Source: Branchiostoma floridae (lineage: Eukaryota > Chordata > Leptocardii > Amphioxiformes > Branchiostomatidae). From it: a stretch of 64,000 nt of DNA. How positions within the stretch are numbered: the stretch's first letter is position 1; each line of letters begins with the position of its first letter. The stretch covers positions 10,347,860 to 10,411,859 of the forward strand of contig NC_049997.1 of assembly GCF_000003815.2 (NCBI RefSeq), given 5' to 3'. Positions 1-10,759 of this stretch are shown here, in pieces. A model generated the notes under the pieces. The model had not been told where the DNA came from, made no database searches, and saw only the letters and a program-made list of their open reading frames with translations. Both the position numbers and the translations under genes were made by a program.

Positions 1-50
1 TCATATACGACAAATTCTGTACCTTGTACAATTGTTGTGCAATAAAGTAT
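1..50 (+). repeat. 3' end of a non-LTR retrotransposon (partial)
   Basis: The stretch ending in 'GTGCAATAAAG' matches, with changes, the 3' tails at 7262-7455 and 61380-61512, which read 'tacattgtaccctgtgcgat' then 'tgttgagcaataaa'. Only the last part is inside the window. No coding part is visible. Confidence 0.5.
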
Positions 51-77
51 AAGCGTGGCTCGGGCGATTGCCGCAGA

Positions 78-120
78 ATCGTCGTCCGATCGATTTTCGC
101 AAAATGTGACATGGGTATAA
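78..120. repeat. Terminus of a foldback element (GGGTATAA family)
   Basis: This segment (GTCGTCCGATCGATTTTCGC followed by AAAATGTGACATGGGTATAA) closely matches the right arm of the foldback at 8505-8699 and the right end of the element at 53622-54441. Only one arm is present here. Confidence 0.5.
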
Positions 121-1504
121 AAAAGACGAAAGTGCGAAATAGCCAAAAGCTCTTTTCAAGTGAGGTCGTGGTTAACGTTACCAAACAAACAAAAGAGGAG
201 AATTGTCCTTCCGTAAGGTCTTAACATTGCGTTAACCTCTCGGCTAAAATAAATAAACACCGATAAAATGCATAACGCAATCCGACAATCACGCATGCAA
301 ATCAGCTAGAGATCCGGGTATTAGCTCAGCTATTTCAAGCTTCAGAAGTATGTCTGGGAAAATATCACAAGATCTTAAAAATGTGCATCTTGCAAAAGCA
401 AACTTAACCATAAACAGCGAGCTTTTGTTGACAAAACGTTACTTCAGAAGATATCTGATCTCCCTGGCATTAAGTTGAAAATAGAATAAAGAAGTAAATG
501 GCAAGTGGCGTGAAAATGGTTCTACGTATATATTTCGATCACTGCGTACTCTATTTCTACTCACAGCGAAAGAAATAACCTATCTCTGTTTTTTGTTGAT
601 ACCGTTGCCATTGGCTTCTTTCCAAAGTGTGTAAGCCTGCTGTAATATTCCAGCTTGAAATAATACTCATTGAAGACACAAATAGGCGAGAAACTAGGTT
701 GACCTGCAAGATAACAACTGGATAGATTCTGGAAGCTGTCTTATTACCTGGATGTCTAACCTGCATATCGGCGTAGCTTAAAATGTACATCACATTTTTC
801 AATACTAAAGATCATATTGACATTTCGAAGCAACTTTATGGAACCATCTTTCCTTTGAACAATTGGTGGAACTGACACTGAGTAGATGGAGATAAATGTT
901 GTTGTTAAGTACCATAATTAATGATAAGAGGGCGCCCTTCGTCGACTTACGGTTTGTACTTTGACTTCAATCTCAAAGAATGTTAAAGCAAGGTGGTTTT
1001 AAACTTCCTTGGTTAAATGTTTCTACCGTTTTGTCGTATGTCAATTATGACCTTGGTGCATGATGAGATGATGTTTTTTGAGATGTATGAAAGGATTGGA
1101 TTGATGTCTACAATTTAAACAGAAGGTTGAAGATGAAGCAGCGAAGATCTAGATAAAAAGGCCACGAGAATCACGTAATGAAGCGTAGCGAACCGACGGC
1201 ATGCATTTTTCATCGGGAAGACCTTGTCATTACTTCCGCTTGTGAAGTTCCGTATGTCCGCCCTACCCTCGGGAATACAAATGTTATCTCCGAGAAGATA
1301 TTCGGTAGAGAGAAGATCGAAATATACTTAGCCCCGTGAAAACTGTATGTTTGTTTGTTTGTCTTGGTGTGTGTCCGCAGTTGATATTGTAGAGACTATT
1401 GTAGTAACTTTAGACTGACAGGATAGGAAGGTTGACTTGCCCCTTTCTTGCTGAAAGTAAGGCAGGAATTGGCTGGATATGGTGACAAGTTTCAGAAAAG
1501 AGTT
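121..1504. other. Intergenic stretch, no gene recognised
   Basis: Open frames here are short (under about 85 codons) and have no recognisable protein character or paired splice sites. A phrase near 740-765 (TATTACCTGGATGTCTAACC) recurs near 8430-8455, so part of the stretch is dispersed repeat. Confidence 0.6.
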
Positions 1505-1596
1505 TAGCCTGGTACCCAACCGTATTATATCTCCCAAGCCTCTTCTGTGTATTTGCGGAGAGGACAGAAGAGACTCGGGAGCTGTAAAACGGGCAG
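1505..1596. repeat. TAGCCTGG-type foldback element
   Basis: The left arm (AGCCTGGTACCCAACCGTAT, then TATATCTCCCAAGCCTCTTC) pairs imperfectly with a right arm containing GACAGAAGAGACTCGGGAGC. A closely related element lies at 19973-20085. It is short and non-coding, so I read it as a foldback MITE. Confidence 0.55.
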
Positions 1597-1837
1597 AGAA
1601 ATTGGCAGATAATGAATAGAAATAAATGCACAAAATTTTCAATATTTTACGGAAGTGTGATCACTTAAATCTTTTTCTGGTTGTACAATGGACCATTTGT
1701 CTGATACAATACCCCCTCCAACGTGTCAGAAAAGAAATACCGGGAAAGCTAGGAAACGTCACGATCTTTCTCCAAACATCTGCATTATTTTTTTGGTTGT
1801 GTCACGGGTCATTTTTCAGATACGACAATGAAAATAT

Positions 1838-2036
1838 CTCTATTACAAATTCATGCCCGAAGGCTAATTGCAAATACACATGGTAATACAATAATGATGA
1901 TGATAATAATGACAATAAGGTATAGAATACAGTATGAAATAAACGTAAAAAGCGAGGTGAAAGTCCTCAGTCTACTACTACTAATCTAAAACGGTTGCTA
2001 TTGGTTTTATTTCTTTTCTGTGAGCAGTGCAGTGGA
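1838..2036 (-). repeat. 3' end of a LINE, minus orientation
   Basis: The sequence aligns by eye with 10060-10256 and more loosely with 3093-3240. Shared landmarks are 'aaggctaattgcaaatacac', 'ctaatctaaaa' and 'tttcttttctgtgagcagtg'. The 3093 copy is attached to a recognisable reverse-transcriptase C-terminus, so this is a 5'-truncated copy of the same family. Confidence 0.5.
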
Positions 2037-2297
2037 GGATGAAATTCCTTGATGAATTATACATTTTTAATATTTTTCATGAACTTAGAATATTGCACTA
2101 TATTGTATACTCTCCAATTCCATGTGTATTGTCTCTGTTTTTGTCAGCCGGGCTAGCTCTTTGTAATAGCCATAGGCTAGTTGGGCAGCCCTGGCAGTGC
2201 ATGCTGAACAGCTAAACCAATAAACATAAACAAATTCCTTCCCACGTGTGAGAAAAAAAACGCTATCTGTATCTGCTTGGAGATCCCACAGATGATG

Positions 2298-2479
2298 TAC
2301 AGTCAAACCTGTCTATAGTGGCCACTCAAGGGACCGGACAAATTTGGCCACTACAGACAGGTGGCCTCTGTATAGAGGTGGTAACTTGTAGATAAAATAC
2401 CCAAGGGACCGACAAAAAGTGGCCACTATGGACAGGTGGCCCCTCTGTAGAGGTGGCCCCTAATACAGGTTTGACTGTA
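2298..2479. mobile_element. Tc1/mariner-like MITE (CAGTCAAACCTG termini)
   Basis: A 182-bp element is bounded by perfect 14-bp inverted repeats, TACAGTCAAACCTG on the left and CAGGTTTGACTGTA on the right. The outer TA at each end fits a TA target duplication. Inside, 'GTGGCCACTA/GACAGGTGGC' motifs recur. There is no coding capacity. A diverged relative is at 40862-41013. Confidence 0.75.
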
Positions 2480-3089
2480 TTGGTTTCAGCACCCTTACCG
2501 ACGTAGTTTACAGGCCCGTGACCGCTTCTGTTTTTGACAGGCGCCGGCTTGTCGCCACCCCCCCGTCCGTACGTGGTGAAGTCCAAGTTTTGTGGCATCT
2601 GTCGCGCGACCTTCGACCTTTGGCGTGACAGTTGCGAGCTGACACAAAACCTTGATACGTGAATGTGTGACGTCACAAAGGGAGACCGACCCTAGCCATG
2701 GCCCGAAAACTATTAGCAATATTCCGTCCAGACGTCGCATGTTGTTACAATCTACAGGGTTCAAAGTCGACTTTTGACAGTGGAAGATGATATGCATGTA
2801 TGCAAAAGCTTAATATATACAGCTGTGCAAGCTACTGGTATGTATCAAAGAATTCCGACTTGAAAATATATCACACCCTTTAACTCCTTTTGCTTGGTTT
2901 TATTTACTAAATATGACACCTTCCCAGATCTTTTTTGGCGCACTTACTGGCTTGTTGTTGTTGCTGTTGTTGTGCTCTTATTAAAACTCTTAGCCTGATT
3001 TAATCGCACTTCTATACAGCATTGCTGGCACCTGCGGAGAGGGTCCAGTAACAGGTAGTCTCTACCAGACTCCCACCTGGCCGAAATGT

Positions 3090-3460
3090 AAATAATCAAG
3101 TTTATTGCAAATTCTTGCCCGTGGGCTAATTGCAGGTAACATAGATTCAAACAGTGTAAGATACAATAACACAAGTGTCTACTCTGGTCTAAAACTAATA
3201 AAAGCTAACTCTAGATCCTGGGTTATTGGGTTCGACTCCTTTTTCGAAGACAGTGGAAGACGAAAGATCCCATATTTTCTATCATGTGTGGGTTTAGTGA
3301 TGTTAAAAGGTGAATTGCTTTCTTTTTGTCAGTGAATGTGAGAAATTTTGGATGGAATTTGATGGCTTCTTTGAACAGCTCTTTTCTTTCTTGATTATAG
3401 AAAGAGCAGTTTGACATAAAATGTGTCTCGTCTTCCACCACGCCGAAATGTAATAGCGTA
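3090..3460 (-). pseudogene. 5'-truncated CR1/L2-like LINE: reverse-transcriptase C-terminus and 3' UTR
   Basis: On the minus strand an open frame ending at 3223 reads VEDETHFMSNCSFYNQERKE and runs on to ...FVFHCLRKRSRTQ-stop. This is the 'ED-E-x-HF-x-x-x-C' cysteine-histidine segment and basic tail typical of the C-terminus of CR1/L2-type reverse transcriptases. It is followed, toward lower coordinates, by a 3' UTR ending 'gcaataaacttgatta'. The polymerase core and endonuclease are absent, so this is a dead copy. The family call rests on pattern recognition. Confidence 0.65.
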
Positions 3461-4289
3461 TGAATAGGGAACTTTGTCCAAGTTATGAATACAAGTTGAG
3501 TAGGGGACATTGGTCTAGGAGTGAACTGACCGGCCGGCGGATAGCTGGATAGACTGCAAAAGACTGACTGAGATCCCATGGTAACTTATTTGTCCCTATT
3601 TGGCCAAGTTCTTGTCTTTTGTCATCCAGCTGACACATCCGCCTGGATACATGCCAGGACAGCGGGGTTTGAGTTACACAGACTATCAAACTGTCGTTCG
3701 GCCGTCACTGCAGACTTTCGACACTAGTAATCACTTTTTCCCGTTTTTCAAAAGGCTTTAATCATTTGGGACAGACCAACGCATCAGCCAGCACTTTAGT
3801 ACAAAGGTACAATTAAAACTTTACCTTTAATGAAGAAAAATTATGCTAGCAGCTGATTATTGTCAGAACTTTCGCAAGACAATGCGAAATGTGCTGTTGA
3901 TAGGAAATAAAAAATGCATCTCGACATTTGCTTCGGATATTTGCTGCCTGTTTGACAGCAATATGACTTAGGTACTTGATGTACCCGACAATTTGACATT
4001 CACAACATACCCTACAATTCGTATACGAATGAATTATAACATAACAAATTTGAAATGATTACCTGAACTGATATTGCTTTGCCTTAATATGCCCTCCCGG
4101 GAGGGAAATGTGTCGTTGTTAGATTGGAATTTCTTGCACGTGTAAATTAATGACGCTCAAAATGTCATCTTCGATGCGTGAAACAGATTGTCGCGTCAAT
4201 AGTAAAGCAGAAATATATTACTTTCCCTCATATTGTCAACGTGTGTCGAATATTCTTCTCCATAATGAATGCAGGTGAATTAAGGTTCG
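3461..4289. other. Intergenic stretch, AT-rich
   Basis: No ORF of interest and no paired splice sites. The part before 3720 continues dispersed-repeat sequence. The part near 4210-4289 probably belongs to the LINE that resumes at 4666. Confidence 0.5.
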
Positions 4290-4297
4290 GCATCTAC

Positions 4298-4665
4298 TAG
4301 AGCTGTATACCTAAAGAAATTTTATTTACAGGTACAGGTACACGGGTGTAGGTACAGGTCCAGACCTTCACCTGTACCTAAGCAAGTTTGATCAATTATC
4401 AGTAAGTTATAAATGTAGCAAACTGTCTTACTTTAGTAAGAAATTGTCATATTTGTACGAGGATTTAAATATTTGAACGCACGATTATCACAATTGTCAT
4501 CTTTGATTTGGAATTTACTTATCTTTAGTCTCAAAAAGTGGTGTTTAAAACAGTTATTTAGTTGTTTAGGTACAGGTACAGGTACATAGATGTTTAGGTC
4601 CGAACCTGTACCTAAACGATTTTATAGGTACGGTACAGGTACGGGTATTTAGGTACACAGCCCTA
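4298..4665. mobile_element. hAT-type MITE with 8-bp target duplication
   Basis: A 368-bp element has imperfect terminal repeats (TAGAGCTGTATACCTAAA on the left; TTTAGGTACACAGCCCTA on the right). It is flanked by a perfect 8-bp direct repeat GCATCTAC at 4290-4297 and 4666-4673. An 8-bp target duplication with TAGGG-like ends is diagnostic of hAT transposons. The interior is built of GGTACAGGTAC runs in both orientations and codes for nothing. The copy at 20747-21134 has the same ends and interior. Confidence 0.85.
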
Positions 4666-4673
4666 GCATCTAC

Positions 4674-4985
4674 GCAATTGACAATATCCAAAGATTCAAT
4701 CTTTACAATGATATGCGTAATAGCCTTGTTAATGTTAAACGTGTTAAAGAGAAATATACAAACATAACAAAGGTAGACATGTTTAAATATCTGATGTCAT
4801 CAACTAACTATGACATATTGGAAGAACTGTGTAAGTTCGTTTACTCTTGTTTTAAGAGGAGGGACGAAGCTTGTAGAAAATAGTTATTATTAGGATATAT
4901 CATTGTTTATTTGTTGTCATTAACTTTATATCAAACTTAATGCATTTAGCCCCATTGGGGCATGAACATGCAATAAACATCATTG
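4674..4985 (+). pseudogene. LINE remnant: reverse-transcriptase C-terminus plus 3' tail, split by the hAT MITE
   Basis: The frame ending at the TAG at 4881-4883 reads ...VDMFKYLMSSTNYDILEELC... and ends in FKRRDEACRK. This resembles the extreme C-terminus of L2/CR1-like reverse transcriptases. The 3' UTR finishes with 'gcaataaacatcattgtcat', an imperfect ATTGTC-like tail. The hAT MITE at 4298-4665 interrupts the same element, so the MITE is the younger insertion. No functional protein can be made. Confidence 0.6.
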
Positions 4986-5687
4986 TCATTGTCATATGCA
5001 TTGTCATTAAAGTTCGCCGTCGAGGTACTTGACAATACCTTAAGATTCAATCTCTTCACCTGGATAGTATACAGAAATTTTATCATGGACGTTTCGAGTG
5101 ATTATATATATCACTCTTATCCTCTCACTCATCCTCGCCGCAAATCAGACTTCGCTGTGGCAGGCCGTCATTGTTTCCCACGCTTTCCTGTCTGCTCCTG
5201 ATCGTTTCACAACCTCCTAAGTGCATCTCAGTATTCAGCGTCACTAGAATGAACGTGTAGAACAAATCATGAAACTTGAAAAAATAAATCATCTAATCAT
5301 CTGGACGAATGTTGCCGAGTATGTTAAGAAAGATTTTGACACGAAGAAATGATCTTTCAAAACACAATTTTACCGATATTAACTTCGAACAGTAAAAAAT
5401 TTACCCTATCATTTGGATTTTGTTCATATCAACGGATATGATACGCTCAAGAATTACCAGGTATCTGTTATGCAAATACCCGTGGGACTGTATGTAATAA
5501 CGGTTCGTTTTAAGTTAAATATTCGACTTCGGAATACCATCACGCATCACCTTGTTTTCCATAATGAGTGAGGATGGCTACACACAATCTACAGTAAACA
5601 AAATAGTCGATTTATCTTTCATTAGACTCACAAACACATGGAGCTAGACATTTACATGTATATTCTTTGAAATGCTTTGAAATTTTG

Positions 5688-6006
5688 AATTAGAAATTCA
5701 AGCAGACCATCGGATCTTTTTCCTTTCAATCTATTCTCTGTCTTCCTTTCACAGTACCCTCTTTTCAACAAGACTTAGAATAGGGGTGTTTCAAGACTCG
5801 AGTTAACATCTAACGTTATAAGTAAAATGAGCAATAGAAAGCTGTAAATAGCTTGTATCTTCTTTTATTTTGAATTAGACATTTAAAAGACCATGAGATC
5901 TTTTTCCTTTCAATCCATTCTTTGCCCTCCTTTCACAGTACCCCCTTTTCAACAAGACTTAGAATAGGGGCGTTTCAAGACCCGACTTAACATCTAGGGT
6001 TATAAG
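5688..6006. repeat. Tandem duplication, unit about 183 bp
   Basis: 5688-5822 and 5871-6006 repeat almost exactly, sharing 'gatctttttcctttcaatc', 'ccttttcaacaagacttaga' and 'cttaacatcta'. The repeated part is non-coding. Confidence 0.75.
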
Positions 6007-6379
6007 TCTGTTTGCGAAGTTTCCAATAACGCATTCGTCGCAACTAGAAGGTTTAATCCTGACTTATCCGCGTGCCGTGACTACAGAAAAAGAACTCCGG
6101 GTCCCAATTTTCACCTGATATTTGTTCACTACGTTCTTTGTCCTACTTCGACTATTGGCATAGCTTCTTTACGTTCTGACGTCACCGTTTGGGAGTAAAC
6201 AAAGCATCACAATCGTGACACGTCAGCGCACCTTTTGAATCTGCAGGTGCGAAATTTCAGGTTGACTTGAAAGGCGGGATTTCGACTTAGACAAATGGAT
6301 TGAAAGACAGTCGTGAGACAAAGTTGCTTGTTTTTCGTGCTGCCGCTATAATTTGGTAACGTATTCAAGTTCTTGGCCA

Positions 6380-7060
6380 TTTGCATGTCTGGACGCTAGG
6401 AAGAAAATGTCCAATCTGTTGACTGTATTTTGACGAATCGTTATAGTATAGCTGTTACCATAACATTGCGTATTCTAATATTGAATCAAGGTGCAACAGT
6501 GCGTTGAGTTTTCGCAACTGAATCGTCAAGGGCAGAAACCAAAACCAAAGCAACAAACTAAAGCCCATTCAAGTCTCCAGAAGGGTGTTTGTGACCATTT
6601 GTAGTGTACATTTCAAGGCTCCAAAACCATTTCGAAATTTGTTTACACTTTGTAAATGTACCACTACTTTCGTGGAAAATTCGAAAATATTTCAAAAGTC
6701 GAACGATTCGTCATTTTGGACAAAAGGTATTTCAATTGGACATCCCTGTTACAATCCGACCTAGTCACTAGAAAGAAAATGTGTTTTGACGAATTGTTTC
6801 ATGTATAGTTGTTACCTGAATATTGAGTCTTCTAACATCGAATTAAGGTGCGCGTTGTGTATTCGTTACCCAGGGGTCAAGTGCAGAAACTACGAAACAC
6901 GTAAAAGCAAAGCAAACACTCGTATGGAGTAAACATTCGCAACCAACAATGTAAACATTTCAAAGGTCGAACGATTAATAATTTTGGATGGTGTCAAACA
7001 AGTATTTCAATTGGACATCACTGTTAGCAATCAGATGTCTACAGATGTCTGGGTTTCCAG
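6380..7060. repeat. Diverged tandem duplication, unit about 360 bp
   Basis: Two diverged copies share 'tattttgacgaatcgttata' / 'tgttttgacgaattgtttca', 'tcgaacgatt(c/a)(g/a)t(c/a)atttt' and 'gtatttcaattggacatc'. There is no coding content. Blocks of sequence are missing or changed between the copies. Confidence 0.6.
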
Positions 7061-7261
7061 GTTATCGCGTTTCCTTCGTATTGAACAGACACGGAATAAC
7101 GACAGCGTTTCCCTGCAACGCCTACTAGCGGGTCAAAAGATAACTGCAGCAAGCTAAGCCTCTTCGCTACCAGGCTGACTTCGCTGGTCATTTGAGGCGA
7201 TATTTTCCATGTATTGCTCTCATGTTCAACTCATATATCCGTCTACGTAGGCCAGTGTCTT

Positions 7262-7455
7262 TATAATGTATTCCAAATGCGAGACCAGATTAATCATACA
7301 TAACTGTACTGTTATCGATAATGTTTTGTTGTTGCTTTGTATGTTGCCTCTTAGTACTATTGTCTGTATAGCTACTAGTATTAGTTGTTATTAATTGCCA
7401 TACATTGTACCCTGTGCGATTGTTGAGCAATAAAATTCATTCATTCATTCAATCA
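7262..7455 (+). repeat. 3' end of non-LTR retrotransposon with (ATTC)n tail
   Basis: The sequence 'tagtactattgtctgtatag', 'tacattgtaccctgtgcgat' and 'tgttgagcaataaa' is followed by a short ATTC tandem tail. It is nearly identical to 61380-61512 and related to 1-50 and, inverted, to 55028-55100. A microsatellite tail of this kind is typical of CR1/L2-like LINE 3' ends. Confidence 0.7.
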
Positions 7456-8504
7456 TTTGAGGGAGAATACTTTTCCAGGGGAGTTTTGCTCACAGGAGTT
7501 GGTTGGCCGAGGGAAGCTTCAAGACCTGAGTCTCTGAACCTAAGCGTGGGCTGCCTCCTCTGGGCATTTCCCGATTCTTTTGCCGAATTCTACGATCCCC
7601 ACACCGCCATAGGAAAGCCTGGTGGAGGCTGGAAGACGCATCTATGCTACGAGATCACGGTCGTTTTTTTTGACGTATCCTTGGTTAAATAACACTTGGC
7701 CGATCTCCGACACAATCGTCTATTTGTTTGTTCGTTTGTGTCTTTAGTTAAACTCGCGTTAGTGCTCCATTCGGCCGTCAGTGCTGCTTTTCATTAGTCT
7801 CTTCCAGACTCCTGTCTGGTCGAATAGGGGGCTTTGGCTAAGTTATGAATAAAAGCCTTGTAGGAGTTAATTGGCCTAGGATTGTTGGCCGGCCTGGCTT
7901 CCTAGGTCGCAAACTGTACTCTTCGGCAATCTAACTCCTCTGGTGTGTTTTCTGTCTTATTTGGCCAATTTCTAATATTGTTCCAGCGACCTGTGGAGCC
8001 TAGCTTTTCATAGAGGTCTAGTTGTGAGGAGGGTCTGTAGACCACACAACTACACCGGACACCTGATCTACGGTAACTAACATTACTCCTTTGAGGGTCC
8101 CGCCCCCTGAAATCTTACGTTTGTTCTCCAGCAATTTTGTACTAATCCATCCAAATCTCTAGGGAGTATTGACTTACGTTTTGTTCCAACGAATCTCAGC
8201 TACTTCTAGAGAAGTTATGCTAGTAGTAGATATCCAAACCAGGACTCGGTTGGGCTGTTGTCGATTGACCAAAAGGTGTGACTTAAAAGACAACAGAACA
8301 CGCAAAACATGGAAATTTGCAAATGTAAACAAAAAAAGTAGTTACTCAAGCAACTGGATATGATTTAGCAAAATCTTTTTGAAAATCGATTTTCAAAAAC
8401 TTTCCAGACAGTAACTGCTTTTTGGTGTATCTTATTACCTGGATGTCTAACCTTCATCGACAAACACACCTTTTTTATCATCATTATTCCCGACCGGGCC
8501 GCGG
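7456..8504. other. Intergenic stretch of degraded foldback sequence
   Basis: 7500-7660 contains an inverted relative of the sequence near 61990-62040 ('gccgaattctacgatcccca'). 7780-8030 resembles the family with 'gcgacctgtggagcctagc' ends seen at 30107-30372. No gene is recognised. Confidence 0.45.
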
Positions 8505-8699
8505 TTATACCCCCCTCACATTTGGCGCGATTCGATCGGACGACGAGTCTGCAAGCTCTGAACTACGAGGAGGCATGACCCTGACGGGAAGGGGGGACTC
8601 TGCCATTTCTTCGTCGGCATCAGGGTCATGCCTCCTCGTAAATTAGAGCTCGCAGACTCTTCGTCCGATCGAATCGCGCCTAATGTGAGGGGGGTATAA
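8505..8699. mobile_element. Foldback MITE with about 80-bp inverted arms
   Basis: The two arms are near-perfect inverted repeats over about 80 bp, starting TTATACCCCCCTCACATTTG and ending AATGTGAGGGGGGTATAA. A loop of about 35 bp separates them. The arms include GATTCGATCGGACGACGAGT and GAGGAGGCATGACCCTGA. The element has no coding content. Related ends are at 78-120 and 53622/54441. Confidence 0.8.
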
Positions 8700-8995
8700 G
8701 GAAACCTATATGCGACCCCAGCATTACACAGATTACAATATGCTACAATTACTACAATTACGCTTTGTCTTCGGAATCGTCTCTTTGTCTGAGTTGAGAA
8801 AAGTTACATTTTCTGTAAGTCCCCGCCTTAAGCTGCTCAATGAAGCAGACTTTCTTAAGACAACATGACGCCGGCGGAACGAAGGAAAGAATGACGCGCC
8901 CCAGGAGACGTTTCAAAGGCTTAAGGAAAGGATTCCTGTGGCATTTTACTGCTGGTATGAGATTAGAATTTCTTTATCCGACCACTTAACTAGGA

Positions 8996-9228
8996 TTACG
9001 AGTTATCCAGAGACTTGTTTGCGCCCAGGACGGTCGCAACCAGATCTTTGAAATTTTGCAGAAACTTAAAAAGAAGCACCGTAACAATGACATGGATGAA
9101 TGAGACTAAAATTAGAGTTATACAGAGGCTTGTTTGTGCCCAGGACGGTCGCAACCAGATCTTTGAAACATCGCAGAAACTTCAAGAAGGAGAACTATAA
9201 CAATCACATGGATGAATGAGTCTAAAAT
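8996..9228. repeat. Tandem duplication, unit about 116 bp
   Basis: The segment with 'gcccaggacggtcgcaacca' and 'gatctttgaaa' occurs at 8996-9112 and again at 9113-9228, with the shared ending 'cacatggatgaatgag'. It gives a short repeated open frame (RLVCAQDGRNQIFET) with no known match. Confidence 0.75.
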
Positions 9229-9273
9229 ATGATGGGCGTTGGTCTCATGAGAGTACACCAAGGAGGGTCATCA

Positions 9274-9520
9274 GGCCATGTTGATTAGATTATATGGACA
9301 ACTATCTACTTGCGCATCAATTTTTGTCCGTTTCCAATACAAAAAAGACGTTTCAGACCATGCTATAAGTCCAAAGCAGCTTCAAAATTAGTATATATTT
9401 GCGTTAAGTTGACAAAAAAAATCAGGAAACGGACACTTATGTCTATAGAATGCCAACGTCGATTCAAAAGTCAAAGAACATGTGGGAGAACAAAAACTAA
9501 GAACCAAATGTTCGCTTACT
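9274..9520. repeat. Dispersed repeat with TTTGTCCGTTTCC / GGAAACGGACA arms
   Basis: The sequence beginning 'ggccatgttgattagattat' and 'gcgcatcaatttttgtccgt' is repeated at 14600-14830. Both copies contain an internal inverted pair (TGTCCGTTTCC and GGAAACGGA) and finish near 'agaacaaaa'. It is non-coding. Confidence 0.6.
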
Positions 9521-9604
9521 ATAGTATCGAATCTATATGGCCTCAATTGAAACAATTATAACCTCCTTGGTTGAAAGAAGACCTGATCCCCCAAATTACC
9601 CGTC

Positions 9605-9781
9605 ACACCTGTCTACCGGAACCCGGCGGGGCTGTTGGTGGAAACGAAAAATACAAATGTATACGTAAAATAATGCCGACGACTATTCTCTTTACATATT
9701 GTGCAGCTTGGTGTCTTTTATATCATACTTCTGGTTCCCGAAAGCTGCCCAGCCGGGCCCGTTTGGAAATGTGACGTAGGC
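9605..9781. repeat. GC-rich foldback element (GGCCTACGTCAC / CCCGGCCGGGC family)
   Basis: One end contains CCCGGCGGGGCTGTTGGTGG and the other CTGCCCAGCCGGGCCCGTTT followed by GGAAATGTGACGTAGGCC. The same ends occur at 27415-27622 and twice at 63140-63545. Members carry short AT-rich interiors and no genes. Confidence 0.6.
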
Positions 9782-10049
9782 CTTCTGGTACAAACTGGTA
9801 GGTTTCGACACACCTCCCTGCGGTCGATTTGGAAACTACATGTAGCAGAAAGAGCGACCGCTCGGTTGTGCACCGGTACTCACTCCTACTCCTTTTACAA
9901 AATAACCCCATATATTGACCAATTGTTAGTATACGACCACGCATATAGTTTAGGGAGTGGTGCCTGGAAGGACGATTAGTTCAGCGCTAATAGTTAAATC
10001 ACCGTTTTCTGGTGGCGTATGCTCACTCAGCCAGTAAGCTAATGAGAGT

Positions 10050-10256
10050 AATTATATATCTTTATTGCAAACTCTCAAGGCTAATTGCAAAAATACATGT
10101 ATGAAAGTACAATGGTGATAATGATACTGAATGGTATACAATAACAAAGGGGACATTAAGTGAAAGGTCATCAACTAGTGATACATCTAATCTAAAATGA
10201 ATGCTATTGGGTTTGGTTTCTTTTCTGTAAGCAGTGGAGAATGAAAATAATAACAC
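10050..10256 (-). repeat. 3' end of a LINE, minus orientation
   Basis: This is the same family as 1838-2036 and 3090-3240: 'ctttattgcaaactctcaag', 'gctaattgcaaaaatacatg' and 'tttcttttctgtaagcagtg'. Read on the minus strand it ends in a 'gcaataaag' tail. No coding part remains. Confidence 0.5.
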
Positions 10257-10337
10257 TTGTTAACACTCAATGTTAAGGAATGTATGAGAAATATTCTATC
10301 ATCTCATCCAAAGATTCTATCATCTCTATCTTCATGT

Positions 10338-10381
10338 CTACCTTGTCCCCCAGCGACCTGGAGGTCAAGGGACAAGGTAGG
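10338..10381. repeat. Short inverted repeat / hairpin
   Basis: CTACCTTGTCCC on the left pairs with GGGACAAGGTAG on the right, and the centre GACCT/AGGTC also pairs. It could be a tiny foldback remnant or an RNA hairpin. No adjoining gene suggests a role. Confidence 0.45.
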
Positions 10382-10759
10382 TAGATACCAGGTACTGTAA
10401 TAAAATGGCTTTTTCTCATCTGGCTCTCCTCAGACAAACGGAAAAAAAGATCACCCTTCTATAAATGGCTCGTCTCATTGGCATCCAATATCAATAATTA
10501 CATCTCTTCCACATAACGAATCTAAATCTGATAATGATATGCGAGAGTTAATCTTCCTTATATCAGTTCACTGCCAAGGTTATCTAATTTCTCGTCATGC
10601 AATGAGATTTTTTTCAGTTAGAATATATCAGGCGCGTCTGGAAAAGTTTCTCTCTCCGATTACGTTTATGAAGGTTAGACATACAGGGAAACAATATTCA
10701 AATACAATTGAATATCTACAACTGGATAAAAACGGAGATTTACTTCCGTATGTTTTGAG

